A stretch of DNA of 34,146 nucleotides from Candidatus Bilamarchaeum dharawalense (lineage in GTDB: Archaea; Micrarchaeota; Micrarchaeia; Anstonellales; Bilamarchaeaceae), in the NCBI GenBank assembly GCA_902386555.1, contig CABMJJ010000008.1, positions 1 to 34,146 on the forward strand, given 5' to 3'. Shown here piece by piece: positions 15,519-23,084 of this stretch. The first letter of the stretch is position 1, and each line of letters starts with the position of its first letter. The position numbers and the translations under genes were made by a program. Under the pieces are notes generated by a model, which was not told the DNA's origin, searched no databases, and saw nothing but the letters and a program-made list of their open reading frames with translations.

Positions 15519-15550
15519 TTAAATATCTTTTGTATCATATTTTATATCCA
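15519..15550. promoter_or_regulatory. Divergent promoter region of cysS and the 15561/thioredoxin unit
   Basis: TTAAATATC (15519-15527) can be read on either strand: on the minus strand it sits about 28 bases before the cysS ATG, on the plus strand it predicts a start near 15550, just before GGGGGT and the ATG at 15561. A second TATA-like element, ATTTTATATCC, lies at 15539-15549. Which element serves which gene is not clear. Confidence 0.45.
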
Positions 15551-15560
15551 GGGGGTATGT

Positions 15561-15782
15561 ATGTGTATTAGCGATTTCTTTCCCAATAATATTAACTATT
15601 CCTCTCCACCATCCAAAACTAAAATCTACGTCTTAAAGAATCTTGGTTGGAATGAATTTCCCAATCCTCTGCATTTTGATTGCTTCAGTAATTTTCATCC
15701 GTTGCGTTGTTTGAAGAGAGTGACCCATTGCATCCACAGTAAAGTCACTTCCATTTTTCGTTTTGGCCACCGTAGTGGATAG
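15561..15782 (+). CDS. Doubtful small Cys/His-containing protein or leader ORF
   Basis: This open frame of 73 codons fills the gap between the divergent promoter and the thioredoxin gene. GGGGGT four bases upstream could be a Shine-Dalgarno. The product is basic at its C-terminus, has very few acidic residues, and contains four Cys (2, 41, 50, 57) and several His (38, 46, 56, 59, 70), which could bind metal. I recognise no family. The thioredoxin gene has no nearer TATA box, so this stretch is probably transcribed with it; it may instead be an untranslated leader. Confidence 0.3.
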   Translation: MCISDFFPNNINYSSPPSKTKIYVLKNLGWNEFPNPLHFDCFSNFHPLRCLKRVTHCIHSKVTSIFRFGHRSG

Positions 15783-15790
15783 CTGATTCT

Positions 15791-16123
15791 ATGATTACTG
15801 AATTGGAACAGGATCCAAAAATCACACTCAAATCCGTTAAAGCTGCAGTAGTTGTTTTCTATGCACCCTGGTGTGGCGATTGTAAAGTTTCAGAAAATTA
15901 CGAAACACAACTCGGAGAAGAATTTGCAGATAAAATCGCTTTTTATCGATTGGATGCAGTAAACTTTGAAGAAATTGCTGATCTATACAAAGTTGAACGC
16001 TACCCAACCTATATCTTTTTTATTAAAGGCAAGGCCACAAAAGGGGTCCTAGTTGAACCTGTAGAGTTGGGTGAAGCTCGGAATTGGCTTGAAATACAGC
16101 TTTCGAAAAATAGAATCAGCTAA
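15791..16123 (+). CDS. Thioredoxin-like protein with a CGDC active site
   Basis: A 110-residue single-domain thioredoxin fold. The active site is WCGDC (C28 and C31) after VVFYAP, and the cis-proline loop is RYPTYIFF (P72). Both catalytic cysteines are present, so it should act as a cytoplasmic dithiol-disulfide oxidoreductase; there is no signal peptide or membrane segment. The classical CGPC is replaced by CGDC, which should change redox potential. The gene is convergent with EF-2 across a 30-base A/T-rich spacer. Confidence 0.88.
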   Translation: MITELEQDPKITLKSVKAAVVVFYAPWCGDCKVSENYETQLGEEFADKIAFYRLDAVNFEEIADLYKVERYPTYIFFIKGKATKGVLVEPVELGEARNWLEIQLSKNRIS

Positions 16124-16153
16124 TTTTAATAAAATATAAAAAGAAAAAATAAA
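16124..16153. terminator. A/T-rich bidirectional terminator between thioredoxin and EF-2
   Basis: The spacer between the two convergent genes is nearly pure A/T, with T runs on each strand as expected for archaeal termination from both sides. Confidence 0.45.
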
Positions 16154-18343
16154 CTATTCCATAAAGAATGCTGCTGTTGGTGGGTCTGGTTTTTCTCCTT
16201 TTCTTTCACGTATTTGTCTAACTACCTTGGCAACAAGTTCTTTTGGCATCGGTTGGTATCCTGCATATTCCTGATACCATATTGCTCTGCCCTGGGTTGC
16301 ACCACGTAGTTCATTGGCAAAACCAAACATCTCTGCAACTGGTAGAACTGTGGTTATGGCCGTATTTTCGCCTTCCTGTTGCATATCCACTAGCTGCCCT
16401 CTTCTTCCGTTTGTAAGAGTAATAACATTTCCAGCATAGTCCTGCAATGTGTTAATCAAGACCTTCTGCTTTGGCTCAAGCAATGTGACACCTGCAGTTA
16501 ACATGGCTGCATAGATGGCCCTTTTTATTGTAGGGATCATCTGGGCTGGACCACGGTGTATGTTATCTTCGTGTAAAGTCGCATCAACAAGTTTAACTTT
16601 GATACCGCTCATCTTTTCTTTTGCCATTGGACCCTGATCAAGTGCTTCTTCGAAACCCTGAATCATAAGTTCTTCCACTTCATTCAGGTACTGGATACCC
16701 TTGGTACAATCGATGAACACACTTCCGTTGTGGATATCATAGATGCTCTTCGCCTCTTCTCTATCCATGCCCAATTCAATGAACTTTTCCCAAACCTCAC
16801 GGCCTTTTGGTCTACCCTCTTTAACCACACCATCCTGAATAGCCTGGATGACTTCTGGTTCAAGTGGTTCCACAGTTACCTTTAGTTTGTTGTGTTTGTT
16901 CGGTGATTTACCTTCAACAACTGGTGATTTAGCCAATAAAGCTTCTCTGTACACAACAATTGGCGGTGACGTTATTATGGGCACTTTTTTCTCATTAACT
17001 ATTTTATACTCTATAATTTCCAGGTGTAATTCACCGTTGCCGCTAATGAGGTGTTCACCCGTTTCTGCCAATTGCACTTTAATAGTTGGGTCTTCCTTTG
17101 AAATACTTCGTAAGGCTTCAATTAATTTTGGAAGATCTTTTTGTTCTTTAACTTCAATGGATTTGGTAATAACAGGTTCAGAATAATGTTTTATTTGTTC
17201 AAATGGTTCGATTGGTTCAAGTGAAATTGTTTCTCCAACATATACGTCCTTTAAACCAACAACAGCACCGATGTTTCCTGCCATAACCTTTTCGGCTGTA
17301 ACTCTATCCGGTCCCATGAAAATACCAACGGACTGGACCTTGGCGTACATTTTCTTAGATGAAATATATAGCTGCTGGCCTTTTTCAGCAGTACCGGAGA
17401 AAAATCTTATAACTGCAACTTCTCCGGCATGTTCGTCATAAACAACACCAAAACAGACACCAATTACTTTGCCGTTTGGGTCACATGCAAGCATCGATTT
17501 TCCTGCTTCTGTTGTAAGATCCCCATGTCTCCAAAGAACTGGGATACGATAGGTCTGTGCAACCTTTGGTGATGGTAGGTGTGAAATAATTATCTCTAAC
17601 AAAACTTCGTCCAACGGACTTCGTTCAACAAGTGATTTGTGATCACCATCCACACATCTTTGATAAATCTCTGGGAAGGTGATATTGAATTTCTTCATTG
17701 ATTTAATCGACACTGCCCACTTGTTGAATGCGGTTCCAAAAGCAACATTTCCTTTGTTTACCGAGATCAACCAGTCATCTTTTTTTTCTGGTGGGGCATT
17801 TGCAGAAATAATCTTGTTTACCTGCGTGATAATTTTTACGAATCGTGCTTGCATGCCTGCAGAATCTAACTTAAGTTCGTTAATCAATCTGTCTATCTTA
17901 TTAATGAATAGAACCGGTTTTGCTCTTTCTTTAAGAGCCTGTCTTAGGTTTGTTTCCGTCTGGGGCATAACACCTTCCACTGCATCAACAACAAGACAAA
18001 TACCATCAACTGCACGCATGGCACGTACAACATGGAAACCAAAGTCAACGTGTCCTGGTGTATCAATCAAGTTAATCAGGTGGTCTTTTCCTTCAAAGTT
18101 GAAACCAAGTGAAACATCTGCTGATTTAATGGTAATGCCTCGTGCCTGTTCCTGAGGATCGAAATCTGTCCATCTCTGTTCGCCGGCAAGTTCTTTTGAA
18201 ATAAGACCTGCTCTTGCAATTAGCGAGTCAGTTAGGGTGGTTTTACCATGGTCAACGTGAGCTACAATTGCAACGTTACGTACGGTATCAATGGTTTCCA
18301 TCATCCTTTGTACTTCTCCAACTACAAATTCTTTTCGAGCCAT
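16154..18343 (-). CDS. fusA: Translation elongation factor 2 (EF-2)
   Basis: A 729-residue archaeal EF-2 GTPase that drives translocation on the ribosome. G1 is AHVDHGKTT (28-36), G2 RGITI (68-72), G3 DTPGH (94-98) and G4 NKID (148-151). Domains II-V follow in full. The domain IV tip reads HEDNIHRGPAQ, with the His near residue 596 that is converted to diphthamide in archaea, so modification is expected. It is not in one operon with S12/S7 here, although it lies on the same strand downstream of them; it has its own promoter and a leader with CTAGC repeats. Confidence 0.98.
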   Translation of the reverse strand: MARKEFVVGEVQRMMETIDTVRNVAIVAHVDHGKTTLTDSLIARAGLISKELAGEQRWTDFDPQEQARGITIKSADVSLGFNFEGKDHLINLIDTPGHVDFGFHVVRAMRAVDGICLVVDAVEGVMPQTETNLRQALKERAKPVLFINKIDRLINELKLDSAGMQARFVKIITQVNKIISANAPPEKKDDWLISVNKGNVAFGTAFNKWAVSIKSMKKFNITFPEIYQRCVDGDHKSLVERSPLDEVLLEIIISHLPSPKVAQTYRIPVLWRHGDLTTEAGKSMLACDPNGKVIGVCFGVVYDEHAGEVAVIRFFSGTAEKGQQLYISSKKMYAKVQSVGIFMGPDRVTAEKVMAGNIGAVVGLKDVYVGETISLEPIEPFEQIKHYSEPVITKSIEVKEQKDLPKLIEALRSISKEDPTIKVQLAETGEHLISGNGELHLEIIEYKIVNEKKVPIITSPPIVVYREALLAKSPVVEGKSPNKHNKLKVTVEPLEPEVIQAIQDGVVKEGRPKGREVWEKFIELGMDREEAKSIYDIHNGSVFIDCTKGIQYLNEVEELMIQGFEEALDQGPMAKEKMSGIKVKLVDATLHEDNIHRGPAQMIPTIKRAIYAAMLTAGVTLLEPKQKVLINTLQDYAGNVITLTNGRRGQLVDMQQEGENTAITTVLPVAEMFGFANELRGATQGRAIWYQEYAGYQPMPKELVAKVVRQIRERKGEKPDPPTAAFFME

Positions 18344-18360
18344 AAAAATCTACCTATACT

Positions 18361-18398
18361 TCTAGCATAATACTAGCAACTAGCTTACACTAGCATAA
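18361..18398 (-). repeat. Four CTAGC repeats in the EF-2 leader
   Basis: CTAGC occurs at 18362, 18373, 18380 and 18390. Two copies extend to CTAGCATAA, exactly 28 bases apart. On the EF-2 strand they read GCTAG and lie between the predicted transcript start (near 18405) and the ATG, so they are in the mRNA leader. Confidence 0.5.
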
Positions 18399-18425
18399 AG
18401 AGTAAGTTTTATCTGATAAGAAAGT

Positions 18426-18436
18426 AATATAAATCT
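18426..18436 (-). promoter_or_regulatory. TATA box for EF-2
   Basis: On the minus strand this reads AGATTTATATT. It predicts a start near 18405 and a leader of about 62 bases. A weak AGGT lies about ten bases before the EF-2 ATG. Confidence 0.5.
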
Positions 18437-18551
18437 AGGCAGGACTGCACGTTTTCCCCATCCCCGAGCCATCTGTTAAATTTTACACAAAAGTTCATGT
18501 TTTCTGTGGAAAATGTTGTACCTACTCATTTTTCATGTTTTAACCACATTA

Positions 18552-18560
18552 TTTATAAAC
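18552..18560 (+). promoter_or_regulatory. TATA box for the leader ORF and aminotransferase
   Basis: TTTATAAAC is centred 29 bases before the ATG at 18585, placing the transcript start almost at that ATG. The 18437-18551 stretch between this box and the EF-2 promoter shows no gene. Confidence 0.6.
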
Positions 18561-18584
18561 ACTATTATGGAAAGTCACTAGTAT

Positions 18585-18662
18585 ATGGGTGGGATACTAA
18601 ATTCAAATAATAGCTCACTGGTTGCTATTAGCTACTCCGAGCTTAAGCTGGTGAGGTGCTGA
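18585..18662 (+). CDS. Putative 25-codon leaderless leader ORF
   Basis: An ATG lies 29 bases after a good TATA box and opens a frame of 25 codons ending in TGA at 18660-18662, a single base before the TTG start of the aminotransferase. It covers that gene's Shine-Dalgarno (GAGGTG, 18653-18658), so ribosomes finishing it would be placed to reinitiate. The product (MGGILNSNNSS at its start) has no recognisable family and no run of one amino acid that would suggest attenuation by a charged tRNA. It might be a leader peptide, or the original N-terminus if the frame shifts. Confidence 0.45.
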   Translation: MGGILNSNNSSLVAISYSELKLVRC

Positions 18663-18663
18663 C

Positions 18664-20715
18664 TTGTCGATACCCGTAGCTCTTCTCCAGAGTAATCACG
18701 GAATGCATTTTCGTGAAGGTAGACATGGTGAGCGTGCAGCTCATATCGATCTTATCGGTGGAGTAGTTTTTGATACTACTGATGCAGGAAGACGTATCAA
18801 ACATTTTACTGATAACAAATACCCATTTGGACTTATTGAAGGACGATTCGGAGATCCTACCTGCTATCCTGATCTTGCCCCCTATTCTGGTTATGAAAGA
18901 CACGTTGCCCGAGCTCGGTTCCATTCACCGCGATTACATTCTAGCTATGTTATGGGTGGTGATCCTGCACTCAAGGAATATCTTCGTGAAGGTAGAAAAA
19001 GTCCAGATAACATTCAGGTTCCGGAAGACGTCGGAGTGTTTATCACTGCCGGAGTTGCAGGAGCATTGAGAATGATAAGTGATGCCACCCTATTACCCCT
19101 ATACCTAAATTTAAACGGAATAGACGTTACCTCGCTTCATAATCTTTTTGAAACTGGCAAACAAACTGAAACCGATGTATCAAATGTTTTGCACATTTTG
19201 GGTCAACTTAAAAATTTCCACATGGATAATGTTGTTGTTCCAGAATGGACCTATCCTTCCCATCTTGCTGAAACTTATCGTGCTCATGGCCAGGTTTTGA
19301 TATGCCCCATTACTCCAGACGGCCAGATTGATATCGAGCAACTCAAGAAAACAATCAATCCTTTCACCCGTACTGTTCTTTTTGCTACTGTTGGTAATCC
19401 ACTTTCTGTTGCCATGGAACCAACAAAGTTTGATGAAATACTAAGAGTAGTTAGTGCAAAAATGAAAGAATTCAATCATCCCATTATAGTTGTTGCCGAT
19501 ACTATTTACGAAACTTTCAGAAGATGCAATGCGGACGGTTCAATTACACGCATCGATCCTATTCAAAGGGCGCTTAAATTAAAAGATCAACTGGATCCGC
19601 CGGTGCCTGTTATCGCCACCTCCAGTTTTTCAAAAATGATGGCAATACCTGGTCAGCGAGTCGGTTATATGCGCGTATACTGGGACAGTTCCGTATTTCC
19701 AAATGAACGTTATAATTTCCTCAAATCGCTTCAATTATTATACAGTCCAACACTTTGCCCTGTCTCTCAACATATTCAGTGGGCCCTTGGTACGCTTTAT
19801 GGGGATATTAATGCCAATGTACATATTGATGAAGATTTTATACCCATAATCGCAGTTCTGACTGCTCTCAAAAAGCTTAAACAAACCGACTTGAAGACCT
19901 GGAGAGCAAACGTACCCGCATTTGAAGGAACTCCGGTCGGTTATTTCAGTGATTACGATATTAGTGAGATGTTCGGAGTCATGGGTAACTCGTTCTACGA
20001 TGGCGATTATGGTACCAGAACCACAACTAGAATAAGAGAACTCTGCAGTTCTTTGAAAGATGTTACTGTTAAAAACGGGTCAGGAATGATAAAACTTATT
20101 GATGTTACTGAGGTAAATGGCAAATCTTTCTATCGCCTTGTTGCCGATATACCCGATCCGCCCTTTGCAAGAGACGATCTTATGGATTCTGTTCTTCTAG
20201 ATCCAAATGGTGTTCCCATTAGCAGAATATATGGATCAGTAACTGATCCAGACTGGGCGTATATCGCCTCACGATGCGGTATCAAAACTGAGTTTGAAGC
20301 CTATAGTGAACATAAGGAGCACATGCGCAAAGTTGTTTTTGAACGTACTGCCGCATTTGCAAGAGACTTTGATTCACTCCGTGATCTAGGGATTTTTATG
20401 TATCCTGCCTATTACGAGGGCGGAGATCCAATTCATGGCAAATTGGTTGTTGAAAGAATAAACGCATTCTATATCCTCTATGCTTTGAAAAACCTTCAAC
20501 ACTATACTCCTCACGGTCTTTCACAAGCTGCCAGATTAGTTGAAGAGGCGGTCAAAGTGCGCGGCCAATTAATAGCAAATACGCCTGGTGAGCTTTTCCT
20601 ACCCCCAGAATCTCGTTCTGATAAAACATCCTATATCCGGCATGTTGCACTTCAAAGAGACGATGAGCGTGGCCGTATGATTGAGACTCTTAAAAAAGTT
20701 GCTAGAATGATTTAA
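18664..20715 (+). CDS. PLP-dependent fold-type I aminotransferase with a large insertion
   Basis: A 683-residue protein of the class I/II aminotransferase superfamily. The cofactor-contacting DTIY has D279 and Y282; the Schiff-base lysine is K324 in SSFSKMMAIPGQRVGY; a likely substrate-carboxylate arginine is R659 in YIRHVALQ. The N-terminal FGDPTCYPDL and GDPALKEYLREG match the usual start of the fold. In aspartate aminotransferase the Lys-Arg distance is 128 residues; here it is 335, so about 200 extra residues sit in the C-terminal half. The substrate is unknown. The start is TTG, supported by GAGGTG and an in-frame stop just upstream. Confidence 0.8.
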   Translation: MSIPVALLQSNHGMHFREGRHGERAAHIDLIGGVVFDTTDAGRRIKHFTDNKYPFGLIEGRFGDPTCYPDLAPYSGYERHVARARFHSPRLHSSYVMGGDPALKEYLREGRKSPDNIQVPEDVGVFITAGVAGALRMISDATLLPLYLNLNGIDVTSLHNLFETGKQTETDVSNVLHILGQLKNFHMDNVVVPEWTYPSHLAETYRAHGQVLICPITPDGQIDIEQLKKTINPFTRTVLFATVGNPLSVAMEPTKFDEILRVVSAKMKEFNHPIIVVADTIYETFRRCNADGSITRIDPIQRALKLKDQLDPPVPVIATSSFSKMMAIPGQRVGYMRVYWDSSVFPNERYNFLKSLQLLYSPTLCPVSQHIQWALGTLYGDINANVHIDEDFIPIIAVLTALKKLKQTDLKTWRANVPAFEGTPVGYFSDYDISEMFGVMGNSFYDGDYGTRTTTRIRELCSSLKDVTVKNGSGMIKLIDVTEVNGKSFYRLVADIPDPPFARDDLMDSVLLDPNGVPISRIYGSVTDPDWAYIASRCGIKTEFEAYSEHKEHMRKVVFERTAAFARDFDSLRDLGIFMYPAYYEGGDPIHGKLVVERINAFYILYALKNLQHYTPHGLSQAARLVEEAVKVRGQLIANTPGELFLPPESRSDKTSYIRHVALQRDDERGRMIETLKKVARMI

Positions 20716-20730
20716 AAAAATAAGAAAAAA
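20716..20730. terminator. A-rich/T-rich terminator between convergent genes
   Basis: The 15-base spacer between the aminotransferase and the convergent small membrane protein is almost all A on the plus strand (T on the minus), giving a T-tract terminator for the minus-strand operon. Confidence 0.35.
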
Positions 20731-21054
20731 TTAGAGCCCGTTCATGAGCTCCTGTGTCTTATATATCATAAATAGCATTCCAATACCAGTAAAGATACCG
20801 ACTATAAACAATATGGTTGCCCCCAATGGGTAACCTGCGGCACCTTTCTTTTTTGCTTCTTCCTCAACACCGCTGAAGAATTTCCAAAGGATGTATAAGT
20901 TTACCAATGGAATGAAACACAAAACCAACTGAATAATCGGATTATATGTTGCTTTTGTTGCATCCTTAAATTCTACAAACCATTTGTAGATCAAATACAA
21001 ATTTACCAATGGTATAATTGCCATTACTAATGCCATTATTGGGCTTCTAGCCAT
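20731..21054 (-). CDS. Small membrane protein with duplicated PLVNLY motif (DUF4234-like)
   Basis: With the ATG at 21054 the product is 107 residues; GGTGA lies five bases upstream, and a longer reading from 21123 overlaps the neighbouring gene. It has about three membrane segments. Two parts are near-copies, IIPLVNLYLIYKWF and FIPLVNLYILWKFF, each followed by a charged stretch, which points to an internal duplication. This resembles small DUF4234-type membrane proteins of unknown function. It is the last gene on the minus strand after the metallophosphoesterase, with a TATA-like element of its own at 21086-21094. Confidence 0.6.
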   Translation of the reverse strand: MARSPIMALVMAIIPLVNLYLIYKWFVEFKDATKATYNPIIQLVLCFIPLVNLYILWKFFSGVEEEAKKKGAAGYPLGATILFIVGIFTGIGMLFMIYKTQELMNGL

Positions 21055-21112
21055 CATTATCACCGAATGACAATCTGAAACAAGGTTTATTAATTTTTCT
21101 AGTCTGCACAAG

Positions 21113-21916
21113 TTAGTGCACATCCATCAGGTCTATCTCAGGTGGTGCAAGAAATCTTATTCTTCCTGAAGTTACGCCACAACTTACATACAAACTACTG
21201 TCCCCCTGCTGATACAATCCGCCTGCTTTACCAAACACTGGCAGCAGATATAAATCAGTGATAAATGGGATTCTTATCTGACCGCAATGGGTATGGCCTG
21301 ATAGAACAACATTTCTTCCATCTACCTTGGTTTGGTCCACACCCATTTGATTATGGGTCAAGATTATTTTAGGAAGATTATCGGTTCCCATACTTGCATT
21401 CTGGTAATTGTTTCTGCACATCCAAAATTCATCAAGACCAATAATCGCAAATTTCTCCCCATGAATCTCAAGAATCCGATTTTCATTTCTAAGAACATCT
21501 ACACCAAGTGAAGATAATTTTTGTTCAACCTTGTCCCCAAGCCATCCATCTCCGCCACACATCCACGAACCATAATCGTGATTACCAAGAACAGCATAGG
21601 TTCCGTATCTGGATTGGAGTTTTTTCAGTGGGGCTAGCAATTCCAATTCATTTTCATGATCAATAAAATCTCCACCCAATAGAATCACATCTGGTTCTTG
21701 CTGGTTGATTTTCTCGACAACAGTCTCAAGATACTGGGTGGTTTGGTAACCTGCATGAATGTCGCTGATGAAAATAATTTTTATATTTTGATCCCCTTCT
21801 AGAATATCAAAATTTTGCTTAACTAGGACGGGGTTGTAGGGTTCAATGACTAGTGCATCAACAATAATTAAAAGAGAAATAATTAAAAAAACTAAAAATA
21901 GTTTTTGATTCAGCAT
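21113..21916 (-). CDS. Membrane-anchored calcineurin-like metallophosphoesterase
   Basis: From the ATG at 21916, two bases after the S7 stop, the product is 267 residues. An N-terminal hydrophobic segment (LFLVFLIISLLIIV) should anchor it in the membrane with the catalytic domain outside. All metal-binding motifs are present in order: SDIH, GGDFID, GNHD, LTHN and GHTHCGQ. The spacing and the GHTHCGQ ending are like the YkuE/YaeI group of phosphodiesterases, some of which cleave lipid-linked nucleotides; the substrate here is unknown. A longer reading from 22054 would run inside S7 and is not supported. Confidence 0.88.
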   Translation of the reverse strand: MLNQKLFLVFLIISLLIIVDALVIEPYNPVLVKQNFDILEGDQNIKIIFISDIHAGYQTTQYLETVVEKINQQEPDVILLGGDFIDHENELELLAPLKKLQSRYGTYAVLGNHDYGSWMCGGDGWLGDKVEQKLSSLGVDVLRNENRILEIHGEKFAIIGLDEFWMCRNNYQNASMGTDNLPKIILTHNQMGVDQTKVDGRNVVLSGHTHCGQIRIPFITDLYLLPVFGKAGGLYQQGDSSLYVSCGVTSGRIRFLAPPEIDLMDVH

Positions 21917-21917
21917 A

Positions 21918-22523
21918 TCATCGTGCTGATCTGGCCATACGCTCGGTTTCATCGCGTTTTTTGATTGCATAGCTTGTTTGCATATCTCCTTTTGCTGTGG
22001 AGATAATTTCATCTGCAAGTGCCTGCGAAAGCGATTTTGGCTTGTTAAAAGCACCCATTAATGCTGCCAATGCCATGTTTCTCAAAGCCATGTCAAGCCT
22101 TCTTGTTGCTGAGACATCAACTGCAATTTGGTAGCTAACACCACCGTGAGAAACTCTTGTAACATCCTCTCTTGGTGCTGCATTTTCCAGTGCTCTTATC
22201 AAAACCTGGATTGGATTTTCCTTTGTTTGGCCTTCTACAATTCCGAATGCATCCTCAACCACTTTCAAGGCTTTGAGTTTCTTACCCTGCATTCTTCCTT
22301 TGGTTCTGATGACCTTACCTGAGGTTTTTTCACCAGTACCCCCTCTCATGAGTTTGTTGGCCAATCTTTCGACAACATTAACCTGAGTCTTACCCAAAAC
22401 TTTCTTTGAGTTTCGACCAAATGTGTGTGGAACTAGGATTGGTTTAAGGGAAATGTTTTGGGCTAGGCTTTGATCTTTTATTACGACATTGTCCAATGAA
22501 TATTTACCAAATAATTTATCCAT
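21918..22523 (-). CDS. rps7: 30S ribosomal protein S7 (uS7)
   Basis: A 201-residue archaeal S7, the primary organiser of the small-subunit head, contacting tRNA near the E site. The family signature around VNVVERLANKLMRGG, ALENAAPREDVTRVSHGG and the SATRRLDMALRNM helix is clear. It starts four bases after the S12 stop, the standard S12-S7 pairing. EF-1 alpha or EF-2 often follows in archaea; here a metallophosphoesterase gene follows after two bases. Confidence 0.97.
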   Translation of the reverse strand: MDKLFGKYSLDNVVIKDQSLAQNISLKPILVPHTFGRNSKKVLGKTQVNVVERLANKLMRGGTGEKTSGKVIRTKGRMQGKKLKALKVVEDAFGIVEGQTKENPIQVLIRALENAAPREDVTRVSHGGVSYQIAVDVSATRRLDMALRNMALAALMGAFNKPKSLSQALADEIISTAKGDMQTSYAIKKRDETERMARSAR

Positions 22524-22527
22524 TCAA

Positions 22528-22956
22528 TCATCTCTTTGCCTTCTCCTTTTTGCCTTTTCTAAGCATCTGCAAGTCTATGTTGTTCACTGCAATGACTTTG
22601 TACCTAACACCAGGAATGGAACCCATCTGACCTCTTTGGGATCCGCCCAGGCCAGCAAGGAGAACTTCATCGTGTTCATCAATAAATGTAATTGCCTTGT
22701 CTCTTACTGCGTGTGCTGTAACTACTTTTCCATTTTTAAGAAGTTGACATTTGACACATTTAACTAATCCGGAGTGAGGCTGCTTTTGTTCTAAAACTAC
22801 TTTTTCTAAAACAATGGCTTTAGCCTGTGGTGCACCTTCTAGAGGGTCGAACTTCTCCTTCAATCTGAGTGTTCTCCTCTTCCATCTTTTTGAGAGCCAC
22901 TTGTGTTTCTTTCTTTTTCTTTGTAAATTTCTACCTGCAAATTCACCATTACTCAT
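22528..22956 (-). CDS. rps12: 30S ribosomal protein S12 (uS12) with altered PNSA loop
   Basis: A 142-residue archaeal S12, which lies at the decoding centre and monitors codon-anticodon pairing. It shows [27 protein letters not shown] and [10 protein letters not shown]. The normally near-invariant PNSA loop (QPNSA in archaea) reads QPHSG here, followed by LVKC instead of the usual IRKC. The codons are unambiguous (CAC, GGA). The gene has its own TATA box and an AGGTGA ribosome binding site. Confidence 0.96.
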   Translation of the reverse strand: MSNGEFAGRNLQRKRKKHKWLSKRWKRRTLRLKEKFDPLEGAPQAKAIVLEKVVLEQKQPHSGLVKCVKCQLLKNGKVVTAHAVRDKAITFIDEHDEVLLAGLGGSQRGQMGSIPGVRYKVIAVNNIDLQMLRKGKKEKAKR

Positions 22957-23034
22957 TAATTCACCTGAAGTAATACGACTAAAATAATCTGACGAAAGCT
23001 AGCTTCCATCAAGCCATGAAATCATACTGAGAAG

Positions 23035-23045
23035 TATTTATAAAG
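23035..23045 (-). promoter_or_regulatory. TATA box for the S12-S7 unit
   Basis: On the minus strand this reads CTTTATAAATA. It predicts a start near 23014 and a leader of about 58 bases that includes the palindromic GAAGCTAGCTTTC. AGGTGA sits just before the S12 ATG. Confidence 0.6.
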
Positions 23046-23050
23046 ATTAT

Positions 23051-23073
23051 GAATGGTCATTCTCGAACCATTC
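23051..23073. promoter_or_regulatory. Inverted repeat between eL40 and the S12 TATA box
   Basis: GAATGGT (23051-23057) and ACCATTC (23067-23073) are exact complements around a nine-base loop. The repeat lies 11 bases past the eL40 stop and abuts the upstream side of the S12 TATA box. It could be a terminator hairpin for eL40 or an operator next to the TATA/BRE; no T-tract follows directly, which weakens the terminator reading. Confidence 0.4.
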
Positions 23074-23084
23074 ACATTCTAAAC

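Noticed and set aside
17679-18155. 158-codon frame on the plus strand
   Set aside because: Antisense shadow of EF-2, no ribosome binding site and no recognisable family.
16154-18343. Possible loss of diphthamide site in EF-2
   Set aside because: The loop reads IHRGPAQ, which is the usual archaeal form with the His in place, so nothing is missing.
21917-22054. 46-residue N-terminal extension of the metallophosphoesterase
   Set aside because: It lies wholly inside the S7 gene in another frame; the signal-anchor segment follows directly after the ATG at 21916.
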